Shown here: piece after piece, positions 53,119-61,774 of the stretch
How the letters are laid out: each line of letters starts with the position of its first letter
Numbering within the stretch: the stretch's first letter is position 1
DNA from: CAWIVH01 sp963839475
GTDB lineage: Bacteria > Acidobacteriota > UBA6911
Assembly: GCA_963839475.1 (NCBI GenBank)
Contig: CAWIVH010000005.1
Location: 62,001-126,000 of the forward strand
DNA length: 64,000 bases
Reading direction: 5' to 3'
The notes under the pieces: generated by a model
Seen by the model: the letters and a program-made list of their open reading frames with translations, nothing else
Told to the model about the DNA's origin: nothing
Database searches by the model: none
Position numbers and translations under genes: made by a program

Positions 53119-54435
53119 TTATTTTTGCCTGGAAGCGTTTGAGGCGTCCCTTGGGGCGGGAGCCTTGGGCTTGAGGCTCAAAGCAATAAAGGCGAGAACC
53201 AGGAGTCCGGCTCCCAGAACCGCGACTGCTCCCGAATAGCTCCCGGTTGTCCTTTTTACGAAGCCCACAACAGTCGGACCGGCAAAGCCTCCCAGGTTGC
53301 CTACTGAATTGATCCATGCAATGCCAGCGGCAGCTGCCGGACCGCTCAAAGAAGCAGTGGCGAGTGCCCAGAAGGGCCCCAGCATTCCTTTTACTCCAGC
53401 GAAGGCCAGGGTAAGCGCCGCGAGGGATAGTGCGACATTCGGTGCGAAAGCGCTTGCCGCGAACCCCACGGCTCCGGCAAGGGCTGAGGCTGCCAGGTGC
53501 CAGCGACGCTCCCCGGTCCGGTCGGAGTGCCGTCCGTTTACCACCATGAAAATCGTTGCGGCCAGATAAGGAATGGCATTGAGCAGACCCACATGGAAAT
53601 CACTGATTTTCGAAAAACTGCGAATGATCTGGGGCAGCCACATTTCACAGCCATAACCTCCCATGTTCAGAAGAAAGTAAATGAGGCAGAACAGCCAGAC
53701 CCGTCCACTGGTGAATGCATCCCTGATACGATGTTTCTGACCCGAATCCGTGGCGGCCTGGTCTCGGGCGAGTTCTGCTTCCACCCAATCCTTTTCGGCT
53801 TCCGTCAGCCATTTGGCCTTTCGTGGATTTTCAGGCAGGATGAAAAACACGAGCACCCCGATCAGCACCGCCGGGATACCCTCGACCAGGAAGAGCCACT
53901 GCCATCCAGCCAGGCCCTGCAAGCCGTCGAGTTGGAGAAGCTTCCCCGATATTGGCGAGTTGAAAAAACCGGCCAGGGTGCCTGCAGTGGAAAACAGCGC
54001 CACGGTGCGGGCCCGATCTTTCGACGGGTACCAGTACGTGAGATAGAGAATGACCCCGGGGAAAAAGCCGGCTTCTGCCGCGCCCAGCAGGAAGCGCATT
54101 GCATAGAAGCTCTCGGCACCTTTGATGAATATCATGGCCGACGAGACGAAACCCCATAGCACCATGATGCGGGCGATCCAGATCCTGGCCCCGATCTTGT
54201 GGAGGATCAGGTTGCTTGGAACCTCAAAAATGAAATAGCCGATGAAGAAGAGTCCCGCACCCCATCCGTAGATCTCGTAGTAGCGCGATGTATCTACGCC
54301 GAAGGCCTTCTGGAGCTGAAGGCCGGCAAAGCCGACGTTGATCCTGTCGATGTAGGCGATGATGTAGCAAAGAAAAAGGAGCGGGATCAGCCTCCAGGAT
54401 ATTTTGGCAACAACTCGATCGGGATGGACCTGCAT
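53119..54435 (-). CDS. MFS transporter, anion:cation symporter family
   Basis: A 438-residue permease with 12 membrane segments. It has the ACS family opening LIPLLFLCYIIAYIDRINVGFAGLQLQKAFG and the motif near the middle YPSKDRARTVALFSTAG. The central loop (LTEAEKDWVEAELARDQ) is also typical. Known members bring in sugar acids such as tartrate, glucarate or galactonate. Next to ThuA and GH84, it may import a product of their action. A GAGAGGAA lies before the ATG. Confidence 0.92.
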   Translation of the reverse strand: MQVHPDRVVAKISWRLIPLLFLCYIIAYIDRINVGFAGLQLQKAFGVDTSRYYEIYGWGAGLFFIGYFIFEVPSNLILHKIGARIWIARIMVLWGFVSSAMIFIKGAESFYAMRFLLGAAEAGFFPGVILYLTYWYPSKDRARTVALFSTAGTLAGFFNSPISGKLLQLDGLQGLAGWQWLFLVEGIPAVLIGVLVFFILPENPRKAKWLTEAEKDWVEAELARDQAATDSGQKHRIRDAFTSGRVWLFCLIYFLLNMGGYGCEMWLPQIIRSFSKISDFHVGLLNAIPYLAATIFMVVNGRHSDRTGERRWHLAASALAGAVGFAASAFAPNVALSLAALTLAFAGVKGMLGPFWALATASLSGPAAAAGIAWINSVGNLGGFAGPTVVGFVKRTTGSYSGAVAVLGAGLLVLAFIALSLKPKAPAPRDASNASRQK

Positions 54436-54726
54436 CAGTTTTTCCTCTCATGCGTCCGGACCGGCGCTGCATCACCTTTGCGGCGCATCGTTTGTTCCGG
54501 TATTGCGCGCGGTCCGGCCGGGGCATGCGGGGTACTTTAGCACGGCGCAGCGGGCAGGCGCGCCTTGAATCTGGAATTAAATCAGCCCGATTCCATATCG
54601 ACGGAAGGGGGAATTCATAAAGACCCCGTCCTGTCGGATTGAGGCCCTCTAAATATGGAAACTTACTCGTCTTCTGGATTCAGCCAAATCATGCCAGTAT
54701 TCTGATAAAGTGGTGGAGAGGTATCT

Positions 54727-55500
54727 ATGAATTGCCGCTTTATTGTTATTGCCGTATTAACCGGAATGATTACGATCGAGGCTGCTGCGCAGAAAACCGT
54801 GGCAACGCCGATTCGTGTCCTTCTTCTGTCGGGTCAGAACAATCACGACTGGCGTGAGACTACTCCCAAACTGCGTGCCATCCTGGAATCGGGCGGCCGC
54901 TTTGTGGTCACCGTGACCGATCACCCCGAAACGAGCAACGCGGAGACGCTGGCCAAGTGTGACGTGCTGCTCAGCAACTGGAATACCTTCGGGAAACCTG
55001 CAGTGGCCGAGTGGCCGGAAGATCTGCGGAAGGCTTTTCTGGATTTCGTTCGCGGCGGCAAAGGCTTCGTTTCGGTGCATGCGGGGACATCGTCTTTCTA
55101 CGACTGGCCCGAGTATCAGCGATTGGGCGGCGCTTCGTGGGACCTGAAGGAGACAGGGCATGGCCCGGTACACCAGTTCAAGGTCAAAGCCACTGCGGTA
55201 GATCATCCGGTCACGCGCGGCATGGCGGATTTTCTCATCACAGACGAACTGTGGCATCGGGCCGGCTTGCAGCTCGGCGCAAATATTCTTGCCACGGCCT
55301 TTTCCGGGCTCGATAAAAAGGGCTCCGGCCGCGACGAGCCGGTTGTTTTGGTAACTGAACTGGGCGCCGGCCGGGGCTTCAACCTCCTTCTTGGCCATGA
55401 TATCCACGCCATGGAGGCTCCCGGGTTCCAGGAATTGCTGCGACGCGGTACTGAATGGGCCGCAACCGGCAGTGTCGCCGCTGCCGGCGCGGCACGATAA
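54727..55500 (+). CDS. ThuA domain protein, exported
   Basis: A 257-residue protein with a signal peptide (MNCRFIVIAVLTGMITIEAAAQ). The ThuA (class I glutamine amidotransferase-like) fold has RVLLLSGQNNHDWRETTPKLRAIL, GGKGFVSVHAGTSSF and HPVTRGMADFLITDELWHR. ThuA is linked to trehalose use in rhizobia and the domain is common in sugar-degradation regions, but the biochemical reaction is not established. It is divergent from the MFS gene and points toward the GH84 gene. Confidence 0.9.
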   Translation: MNCRFIVIAVLTGMITIEAAAQKTVATPIRVLLLSGQNNHDWRETTPKLRAILESGGRFVVTVTDHPETSNAETLAKCDVLLSNWNTFGKPAVAEWPEDLRKAFLDFVRGGKGFVSVHAGTSSFYDWPEYQRLGGASWDLKETGHGPVHQFKVKATAVDHPVTRGMADFLITDELWHRAGLQLGANILATAFSGLDKKGSGRDEPVVLVTELGAGRGFNLLLGHDIHAMEAPGFQELLRRGTEWAATGSVAAAGAAR

Positions 55501-55572
55501 ACGCAAGTGCTATCCCTGGGCCCAGCACCGGCGAGGTTCCGCAGACTGCGGGGACCGCGAATCATCCGAGGT

Positions 55573-57492
55573 TCAATTCAGTTCAACCTCTGCGTAGGTT
55601 CTTGGGTTGAGGGGGTAGTTCCGGGTGGTAAGTGAAAACACGCCCTCGGCCCCGAGCAGCGGATCAACTACTATAAAGGCAAAACGGACGCTCTTCTGGC
55701 CTCCCAGCGGGAGGGCCAATTCAAATTCGAATCCCCCTTTTGTTGTGTTTGCTGCGAAGGCAGCCTTCGCTGCAATTTGCCGTGCCGATTCGGAGGGCGC
55801 AGGCACCGCCACCAGGTCCAGGAAATCCTCGAATCTCAAGCCCTGGGATCCCGCCGCCAGTTTGGACATGAAGGGTGAGAGCTTGAAAGTCCGCATCTCG
55901 GCTTTTGTCCCTGGGTCGATGAAAAATCTCAGAATCGGATCGTCCGCGTCTATGACATTGGCGACAGACGGATTCCTATCGATGACCACTATGACCCGTC
56001 GCCCGCTCCCGGTTGACGGCTTGGCGCCGGTCGATGCACCGGCTTGCGTTCTCGCCCGCACCGCCACATGGAGACTCTCCGCGTCGTGTGAAAACGAGGC
56101 CTCAACGTCCGATGAGGTCTGCCCATTGGGGCCGACCAGGCTCCTCCATCCCGTCGGCGGCCACTCGTTGAGCCTGCCGTCGATTTGAACCGGCCTTGAA
56201 TCCCCGCCCGCGGCAATCTTGTCCAAATCCGAACGGTACATCAGGCTATCGCCTTCGACCCGATACTTGGGATTGTTCAAGCACTCCATCGCCTTTTGCC
56301 TTGTGGCTTCGACTATCGGTTCGAGCTCCGCAATAATCTGGCTCAACCGTTTGTTGGATCTGACGGTTGTTCCTTTTAAGGTGGAGAAGGTATCTTTCAG
56401 ACGGCGGATGGCCGCGCCCATGGCACGAGCCTTGATGGGTTCACCCGGGATGTACAAGGGATCAAACAAGCCTGATTCCCATTCAGGACTCCCATAAACG
56501 TCGAGCAGGGGGCGCATCCGGGTGGCCGCTTCACGACCGAAAAGCCTCAGCAGGGCTGACTGCATGGCACGGGCTGGGTCGTAGCTCGCCGGGTCACGGG
56601 CGTACTCAGCCAGGGTCGCAAGTGGAATCATCGAGGCATGCGCCTGAATCATCGGATTGGAGATAATGCCTTGAGATATTTCCGGCAGCTCTGCGGCTCG
56701 ACCGCGCCATGGTCCGAGAAAAACGCGCCACGGAGCGAAGTCATTTACGGGATAGTTATCCCAGATGATAGGGGGCCGTGACATGAGTTCGGTCCACTGA
56801 CCTGTTTGCGCTGGTGTGATTTCTGATGTGACAACATCGTTGCCGGTCCAGAAGAAGGGAATTTTCACATCGACACTCCCGCCCAGGTCTTTCAGGTATC
56901 CGCGGTCGCCCCAGGCGTTCGTGTAAGTGGTCGGACAGACGACCAGATCTGCTCCCTTCGCCAGAATGTGCTCCTGGGTTTTCCCGATGACAAAAGCTTG
57001 AGCTTTGGCGATACTGCTGAAAAGTACCCGGTCCTGCTCGTTGGTCAGGAAGGGAGGCGCATCATCGAAAAACAGGGCAAAATGCGCGAATCCTAGCGAG
57101 ATCATCGCATCCAGTTTTGCCGTCAGTGCCTGGAAGTCCTTTGGGTCCGAATAAACCATGGTGAGGCCCGGGCTCAGGGTGAAGTAAAGATCGATCTTGT
57201 ACTTCTTTGAAATCGCCAGCAATTCGCGGAATTGCTCCAAGCTGTCGGCCGGGTACGGATCACGCCACTTTTCGCGGTGGTAAGGGTCATTCTTGGGGGC
57301 GTAGTAATAGGTAGTCATGCCCATCTCCCCCATAAACTGGAGCACGTCGATCCTGTCCTGATGCGACCAGGGTGTTCCATAAAACCCCTCGATAACGCCT
57401 ACCTGCCGGAATCTGGGCGTGGCGGCAGGACTCGGATTGAGTCCAGCTGTGACGGCAATCAAAACAAGAACGGTTGAAAGAACTCTTCTCAT
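55573..57492 (-). CDS. Secreted GH84-type beta-N-acetylglucosaminidase with CBM9-like C-terminus
   Basis: A 639-residue secreted enzyme. Residues about 30-330 form the GH84 catalytic barrel, with GVIEGFYGTPWSHQDRIDVL and the catalytic Asp pair in FALFFDDAPP (143-144), the substrate-assisted machinery of O-GlcNAcases and hyaluronidases. The helical linker follows, and about 440-639 is a beta-sandwich like CBM9 or a family-9-type sugar-binding domain (DGRLNEWPPTGWRSL...). The enzyme releases terminal GlcNAc from glycans. I chose the ATG at 57492 because GGGGAG precedes it rather than the in-frame ATG at 57513. Confidence 0.9.
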   Translation of the reverse strand: MRRVLSTVLVLIAVTAGLNPSPAATPRFRQVGVIEGFYGTPWSHQDRIDVLQFMGEMGMTTYYYAPKNDPYHREKWRDPYPADSLEQFRELLAISKKYKIDLYFTLSPGLTMVYSDPKDFQALTAKLDAMISLGFAHFALFFDDAPPFLTNEQDRVLFSSIAKAQAFVIGKTQEHILAKGADLVVCPTTYTNAWGDRGYLKDLGGSVDVKIPFFWTGNDVVTSEITPAQTGQWTELMSRPPIIWDNYPVNDFAPWRVFLGPWRGRAAELPEISQGIISNPMIQAHASMIPLATLAEYARDPASYDPARAMQSALLRLFGREAATRMRPLLDVYGSPEWESGLFDPLYIPGEPIKARAMGAAIRRLKDTFSTLKGTTVRSNKRLSQIIAELEPIVEATRQKAMECLNNPKYRVEGDSLMYRSDLDKIAAGGDSRPVQIDGRLNEWPPTGWRSLVGPNGQTSSDVEASFSHDAESLHVAVRARTQAGASTGAKPSTGSGRRVIVVIDRNPSVANVIDADDPILRFFIDPGTKAEMRTFKLSPFMSKLAAGSQGLRFEDFLDLVAVPAPSESARQIAAKAAFAANTTKGGFEFELALPLGGQKSVRFAFIVVDPLLGAEGVFSLTTRNYPLNPRTYAEVELN

Positions 57493-57885
57493 CGATGTGT
57501 CTCCCCGCGACATGCGCGTCGCCTTGCTTTGCTCTCGATGGTGTTTGTGCGAACGGCAGGATCAGGATACCACCAGTCTGAACGAGGATCCCTCATGATC
57601 TCGAAGGGGGTGAATGAGCCGGCACTTCAGTTGTTGCATCCGGAATCCTTCTTCAATTGCTCCAATAGTTCAGGCGCAATTCACTTTTTGCATTTCTGCG
57701 CCTTCTGGACGAATTCCCAGCCCCTATCGTGCTGCCGGGTCACTCTTACATGGAGGGGGAGCAGCAGATTATGTTGAAGCTGCTCAGATCTTGACAAAAA
57801 ACCGATTCATGTAAAACTCGACCCGAACGGCCGATTGCAGGTAGAAACCGAGAAAATGGTAGATAGTCATAAATCCGGAGGATGA
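57493..57885. other. Divergent intergenic region between GH84 and M28 genes
   Basis: These 393 bases contain short open frames without recognisable content or ribosome sites, so I call no gene. A promoter for the M28 gene is likely at 57791-57817. Confidence 0.4.
57791..57817 (+). promoter_or_regulatory. Candidate promoter for the M28 peptidase gene
   Basis: TTGACA at 57791-57796 and TAAAAC at 57812-57817 are separated by 15 bases, shorter than ideal. The start codon lies 69 bases after the -10. Confidence 0.4.
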
Positions 57886-59556
57886 ATGAAACGTCTCATG
57901 GCTGTGCTTATTTTCCCTATCATGGCTGCCGGCGGATGCATGCAGCATGGACCGGTTTCACCCGGACCTGTTACAGCGCCTGCCATTTCCGGCGATTCCA
58001 TCCTCCAACATACACGGATTCTCTCATCGGATGAGTACGAGGGCCGCGCTCCGGGAACGAAGGGGGAAAACCTGTCGGTGGCCTACATCGAAGATCAGTT
58101 TAAGAAGGCCGGCCTTCTTCCGGGAAATCCCGAAGGCACCTATATCCAGAAAGTTCCCCTGGTCGGGATAACACCGGAGCCCGATTTCATCTTAAAATTC
58201 AAGAAAGGAAACCAGGAGCAGAGCCTTCGATTCAAAGATGACTTTGTAGCCTGGACCAAAAAGGTGGTCGAGGAGGTGAAGGTCGATTCGGCTCCGGTTG
58301 TTTTTGTCGGCTATGGCGTGCAGGCTCCGGAGTTCAACTGGGACGACTTCAAAGGCGCCGACCTGAAAGGGAAAATGCTGCTTATGCTCGTTGGTGATCC
58401 GCCGCTCCCCGATCTGGCCGATCCGAACAAACTCGATCCCAAGGTTTTCGGGGGCAAGGCCATGACCTATTACGGCCGGTGGACCTACAAATACGAGATG
58501 GGTGCCAAGCTTGGAGCGGCCGGAGTTCTGATCCTTCATGAGACTGAACCGGCCGGGTATCCGTTTTCTGTTGTCCAGAGCAAGGTCACTGAACAATTCG
58601 ACCTGGCATCACCGGATAACAATATGAGCCGTGCTGCGATTGAAGGCTGGATTACGCGGGATCAGGCTGAAAAGTTATTCGCAATGGCCGGCAGGAATTA
58701 CGATGTGCTCAAAAAAGAGGCGCTCAGCCGGGATTTCAAGCCGGTAACCATCGGCCTGAACGCTTCAGCCAGCGTGCACAACAAAATTCGGAGAATCGAG
58801 TCCCGCAATGTCGTCGGCAAACTCGAGGGGAGCGATCCGAAGTTGAAGGATGAATATGTCCTTTTCACTTCGCATTGGGATCATTTCGGCATCGGCCCGG
58901 AAATCAATGGCGATCGGATATATCACGGCGCCCTGGACAACGCCGCCGGTGTCGGGGGCCTGATCGAACTGGCCAAGGCCTACAAGGCTCTGCCCCAAAT
59001 GCCTCGTAGATCAATGCTCTTTCTATCGGTGACCGCCGAGGAGCAGGGATTGCTGGGTTCGGCTTATTATGTCCAGAATCCGCTTTACCCGCTGCTCCGC
59101 ACTGCAGGTGTCCTCAACATGGACGCATTAAATGTCCACGGCAAGACCCGGGATGTAACTATCACGGGCATGGGCGCCACGGAATTGGAGGATTATGCTG
59201 CACAAGCCGCTGCGGGGCAGGGCCGCGTCGTGAAACCGGATCCTATGCCCGAAAAAGGATCCTATTACCGGTCGGATCATTTCCCGTTTGCCCGCCAGGG
59301 AGTCCCTGCGCTTTCCTGCAGCAGCGGGATGGAATTTATAGACAAGCCTGATGGATTCGGCAAGGATTTGACGGAAAAATACATCGCCCATGACTATCAC
59401 AAGCCATCCGACGTGATCAAACCTGATTGGGATATGAGTGGTGCCGTGCAGGATCTTCAGTTCTACTGGTTGATCGGATACCGGGTCGCGCAAGCCGACA
59501 AGCATCCGGAGTGGAAACCGGGAGCGGAATTCGGCCCCAAGGCGTCCGCGAAGTGA
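57886..59556 (+). CDS. M28 family metallopeptidase, lipoprotein
   Basis: A 556-residue zinc aminopeptidase-type protein. A lipobox AGGC (Cys18) makes it a likely lipoprotein. A PA domain spans about 100-230. The two-zinc site residues are in TSHWDHFG (His near 328), GALDNAAGVGG (Asp near 350), TAEEQGLLGS (Glu pair near 383), NMDALNVHG (Asp near 411) and DYHKPSD (His near 504). It should remove N-terminal residues from peptides in the periplasm. An AGGATG just before the ATG overlaps a GGAGG. Confidence 0.93.
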   Translation: MKRLMAVLIFPIMAAGGCMQHGPVSPGPVTAPAISGDSILQHTRILSSDEYEGRAPGTKGENLSVAYIEDQFKKAGLLPGNPEGTYIQKVPLVGITPEPDFILKFKKGNQEQSLRFKDDFVAWTKKVVEEVKVDSAPVVFVGYGVQAPEFNWDDFKGADLKGKMLLMLVGDPPLPDLADPNKLDPKVFGGKAMTYYGRWTYKYEMGAKLGAAGVLILHETEPAGYPFSVVQSKVTEQFDLASPDNNMSRAAIEGWITRDQAEKLFAMAGRNYDVLKKEALSRDFKPVTIGLNASASVHNKIRRIESRNVVGKLEGSDPKLKDEYVLFTSHWDHFGIGPEINGDRIYHGALDNAAGVGGLIELAKAYKALPQMPRRSMLFLSVTAEEQGLLGSAYYVQNPLYPLLRTAGVLNMDALNVHGKTRDVTITGMGATELEDYAAQAAAGQGRVVKPDPMPEKGSYYRSDHFPFARQGVPALSCSSGMEFIDKPDGFGKDLTEKYIAHDYHKPSDVIKPDWDMSGAVQDLQFYWLIGYRVAQADKHPEWKPGAEFGPKASAK

Positions 59557-59677
59557 GAGTTTTCATAGAGGATGGAATGAGGCTTCCGTCACTCATTTCA
59601 GGCGATCGGCACCTGTCGGGGGCGGTGTGCCCGTGGGAAAGCCGGGCCAAAAAATTCCGATTATCTCGGATCCGGAA

Positions 59678-61411
59678 CTACCTTGTCGTAAGGACCGGTA
59701 TAGCTGTCAGCAGCCCGCCCACCTGCTGGAGCCCGACTGCGGCGAAAGTCGATCCGCCATCACCAACCAGTTTCATGGATCCGCGGAATTTCCTGGTTGC
59801 ATCCACATACTCGTGAAGAAAAACCGCTATCTGGTTGCGGCCCGGGAGTGGGTTAAGCGGCTTCGGGCGGCTTTCGTCCACAAGGGCGCCGGTTTCGTCG
59901 AAAACCGAAAGCCGGATGGAGATCGAAGTGTCGCTCGGGTTTGCGACTGCGAATCCCGTATAGCGCGCCAGAGAGTCGTTGTTGTCGACCGGTATCACAA
60001 CGACGTCCGACGGCGTCGAGCCGAATACGCCGGCAACAGACTGCAGCCGGCCGTTCACCTGCCGTTGAAAAGTGGCCGTTGCCGTGGCTTCTCCACCCTG
60101 AGTTTCAAGCAGCGCCCACCCGGAATTCAATGTACCGGAAGAATCCTCCGGAGAAGCGGCAAATACCTGGCTTGCGCCAGGCTGCAGGTTGAATTGAATG
60201 GATGAAACTGCCGCAGGCGAATTCGCGTTTATGACGGCGGTCAAAGGCAATCCCGCCCGGTTGAAAAGATGAATAATTCCCGAATTCACGTTCGTCGAGC
60301 CGGTGTTGGAAATCGAAAATAGGGTCGTGTAACCGCCTCCAATTGCGATCTGAGGAAAGTAGTGAAGCCGGGCCGGGTCATAACCCAGCCGGATTACCTC
60401 AAAATCCGAAGCGGTAAACGAGTGGAATGCCGGGTTCAGGATCTCGTTGTTCCATCGAGTGTCGTGGCTGCCGCTGATATACATGTCAGTGCCGTTGTCG
60501 GCCACGATCAGGCCGTATTTTTTCATCGCCCTGAAGATCTTCTGCACGGGAGCCTGGTAGCGCGAGATATCGACCGAGGCCTTCATCCTCAATCGGGCCC
60601 CCATCGGCAGGGCGGCGGCAGTGGCCCCGGCCCTATGGGATGCCGGATAAACAGAGCCATTGGTTGTGCGCAAGGTTACTCGAAAAGCGTGATGTATCTC
60701 ATCGGGGCTATTGATCTCGTCATATCGCACCAGGCCCGGCAGGATGGCCAGCCCGGCCGCATCGGCCGAGGTCCACCCTTCCGGCCTTCGGGCGTTGGTT
60801 TTAAGGTCGAAGCAAGCTCCGGACCCGCCGTGCCATCGGACGCCATCGAAATAAACGTTGTAGAGCTCGTAGAGCATGCGATTGTCGCGATCGACAATCA
60901 ACATATGACGGTCGGATTGACTGCGCAAATCAACGGTGCCCGGCGGCCCCCCTTCGATCCAGTGGGGCTGGGTTTTTGCCTCTTCAGGAATTGGATAGAA
61001 AGGGTAGCTGCGGCCGGTTGTGTGATCGACTCCGTCACTTTCACCAGAATAAAGAAAATCGACCTGCACCCGCGCCTGTGAACCATCGACTACGATAAAA
61101 GGGAATCCATAGATTTCTACGCTTCCGGGGGAAACCTCCCCGCCAAAATCGGGGTGCATTTTTTTGACGGACCCGCTGTTAATGAATGCGATATAGCCGG
61201 CAGACCCGGGATCAAGGAGGGCACCGCTGATGTCGACATTCCACCAATTGTCGGATGGGAAAAGGGGGAAGGGTAAGGGAAGCGGTCCACCCAGGACCGG
61301 AAGGCCTGCGACTAGTTTGACGCCGGCTGAAAATAGAATGCACGCCGTGGCCATTACAATACAAAGCCGGCCGCTTCCCGTTCTGTGTTGATTCCTTACC
61401 GCAGGCTGCAT
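59678..61411 (-). CDS. Secreted protein of unknown function with C-terminal repeated beta domains
   Basis: A 577-residue protein I do not recognise. It has an N-terminal signal or hydrophobic segment (GRLCIVMATACILFSAGVKLVAG). Residues about 45-365 are a single domain with PLFPSDNWWNVDISGALLDPGS and RHMLIVDRDNRMLYELYNVYFDG. Residues about 370-577 contain two related beta-rich units (FPQIAIGGGYTTLFSISNTGSTN, and VVIPVDNNDSLARYTGFAVANPSDTS), a style I associate with Acidobacteriota secreted proteins. A shorter start at 61354 is possible. It converges with the M28 gene. Confidence 0.8.
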   Translation of the reverse strand: MQPAVRNQHRTGSGRLCIVMATACILFSAGVKLVAGLPVLGGPLPLPFPLFPSDNWWNVDISGALLDPGSAGYIAFINSGSVKKMHPDFGGEVSPGSVEIYGFPFIVVDGSQARVQVDFLYSGESDGVDHTTGRSYPFYPIPEEAKTQPHWIEGGPPGTVDLRSQSDRHMLIVDRDNRMLYELYNVYFDGVRWHGGSGACFDLKTNARRPEGWTSADAAGLAILPGLVRYDEINSPDEIHHAFRVTLRTTNGSVYPASHRAGATAAALPMGARLRMKASVDISRYQAPVQKIFRAMKKYGLIVADNGTDMYISGSHDTRWNNEILNPAFHSFTASDFEVIRLGYDPARLHYFPQIAIGGGYTTLFSISNTGSTNVNSGIIHLFNRAGLPLTAVINANSPAAVSSIQFNLQPGASQVFAASPEDSSGTLNSGWALLETQGGEATATATFQRQVNGRLQSVAGVFGSTPSDVVVIPVDNNDSLARYTGFAVANPSDTSISIRLSVFDETGALVDESRPKPLNPLPGRNQIAVFLHEYVDATRKFRGSMKLVGDGGSTFAAVGLQQVGGLLTAIPVLTTR

Positions 61412-61535
61412 AGACTCTTCGTTCCCGTGTCAATTTCTGAATCGAGATCACGAGGCTGAGCTGATGGTCGCTCCATGTCGCGAGCCCGGAGCGTGCTCAA
61501 TTAGAATCTGATTTTGTTCCGTAATTCAAGGTCCA

Positions 61536-61544
61536 TGCTAGTAT
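61536..61544 (+). promoter_or_regulatory. Candidate extended -10 for the TonB-dependent receptor
   Basis: TGCTAGTAT matches TGnTAnnAT and resembles the minus-strand site at 8166-8174. No clear -35 was found. Confidence 0.35.
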
Positions 61545-61630
61545 CTATCGGTTTGTGCGAAGTACCGATTCAATGAAATGTGGAGATCCGGAGTGAGGCG
61601 TTGATTTCGTCTTTTGTGCAGGTATCTGTA

Positions 61631-61654
61631 CCGGGTCATAGAAACAAGACCCGG
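61631..61654 (+). other. Hairpin in the receptor gene leader
   Basis: CCGGGTC (61631-61637) pairs perfectly with GACCCGG (61648-61654) around a 10-base A-rich loop. It is too far upstream to hide the ribosome-binding site directly, but it could bind a regulator or stabilise the mRNA. Confidence 0.3.
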
Positions 61655-61774
61655 AATATCCCGCAATCAAGACCGACCGAACCAAAAAAAGGCGGAGCCG
61701 GACCTATTTCCCGCTGATGATGGCAAAATCAGTGGTTACGCAAGGGGCCGCCGTGTGCCATCGGGAGACCATTC

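Larger units (their letters stand above)
61412..61774. other. Divergent intergenic region upstream of the TonB-dependent receptor
   Basis: No gene is visible in these 363 bases. A candidate extended -10 (61536-61544) would give a leader of about 220 bases for the receptor, containing a hairpin at 61631-61654. Confidence 0.45.

Noticed and set aside
57529..57814. Overlapping open frames of 66-82 residues
   Set aside because: No ribosome site, composition unlike neighbours, and located in a divergent promoter region.
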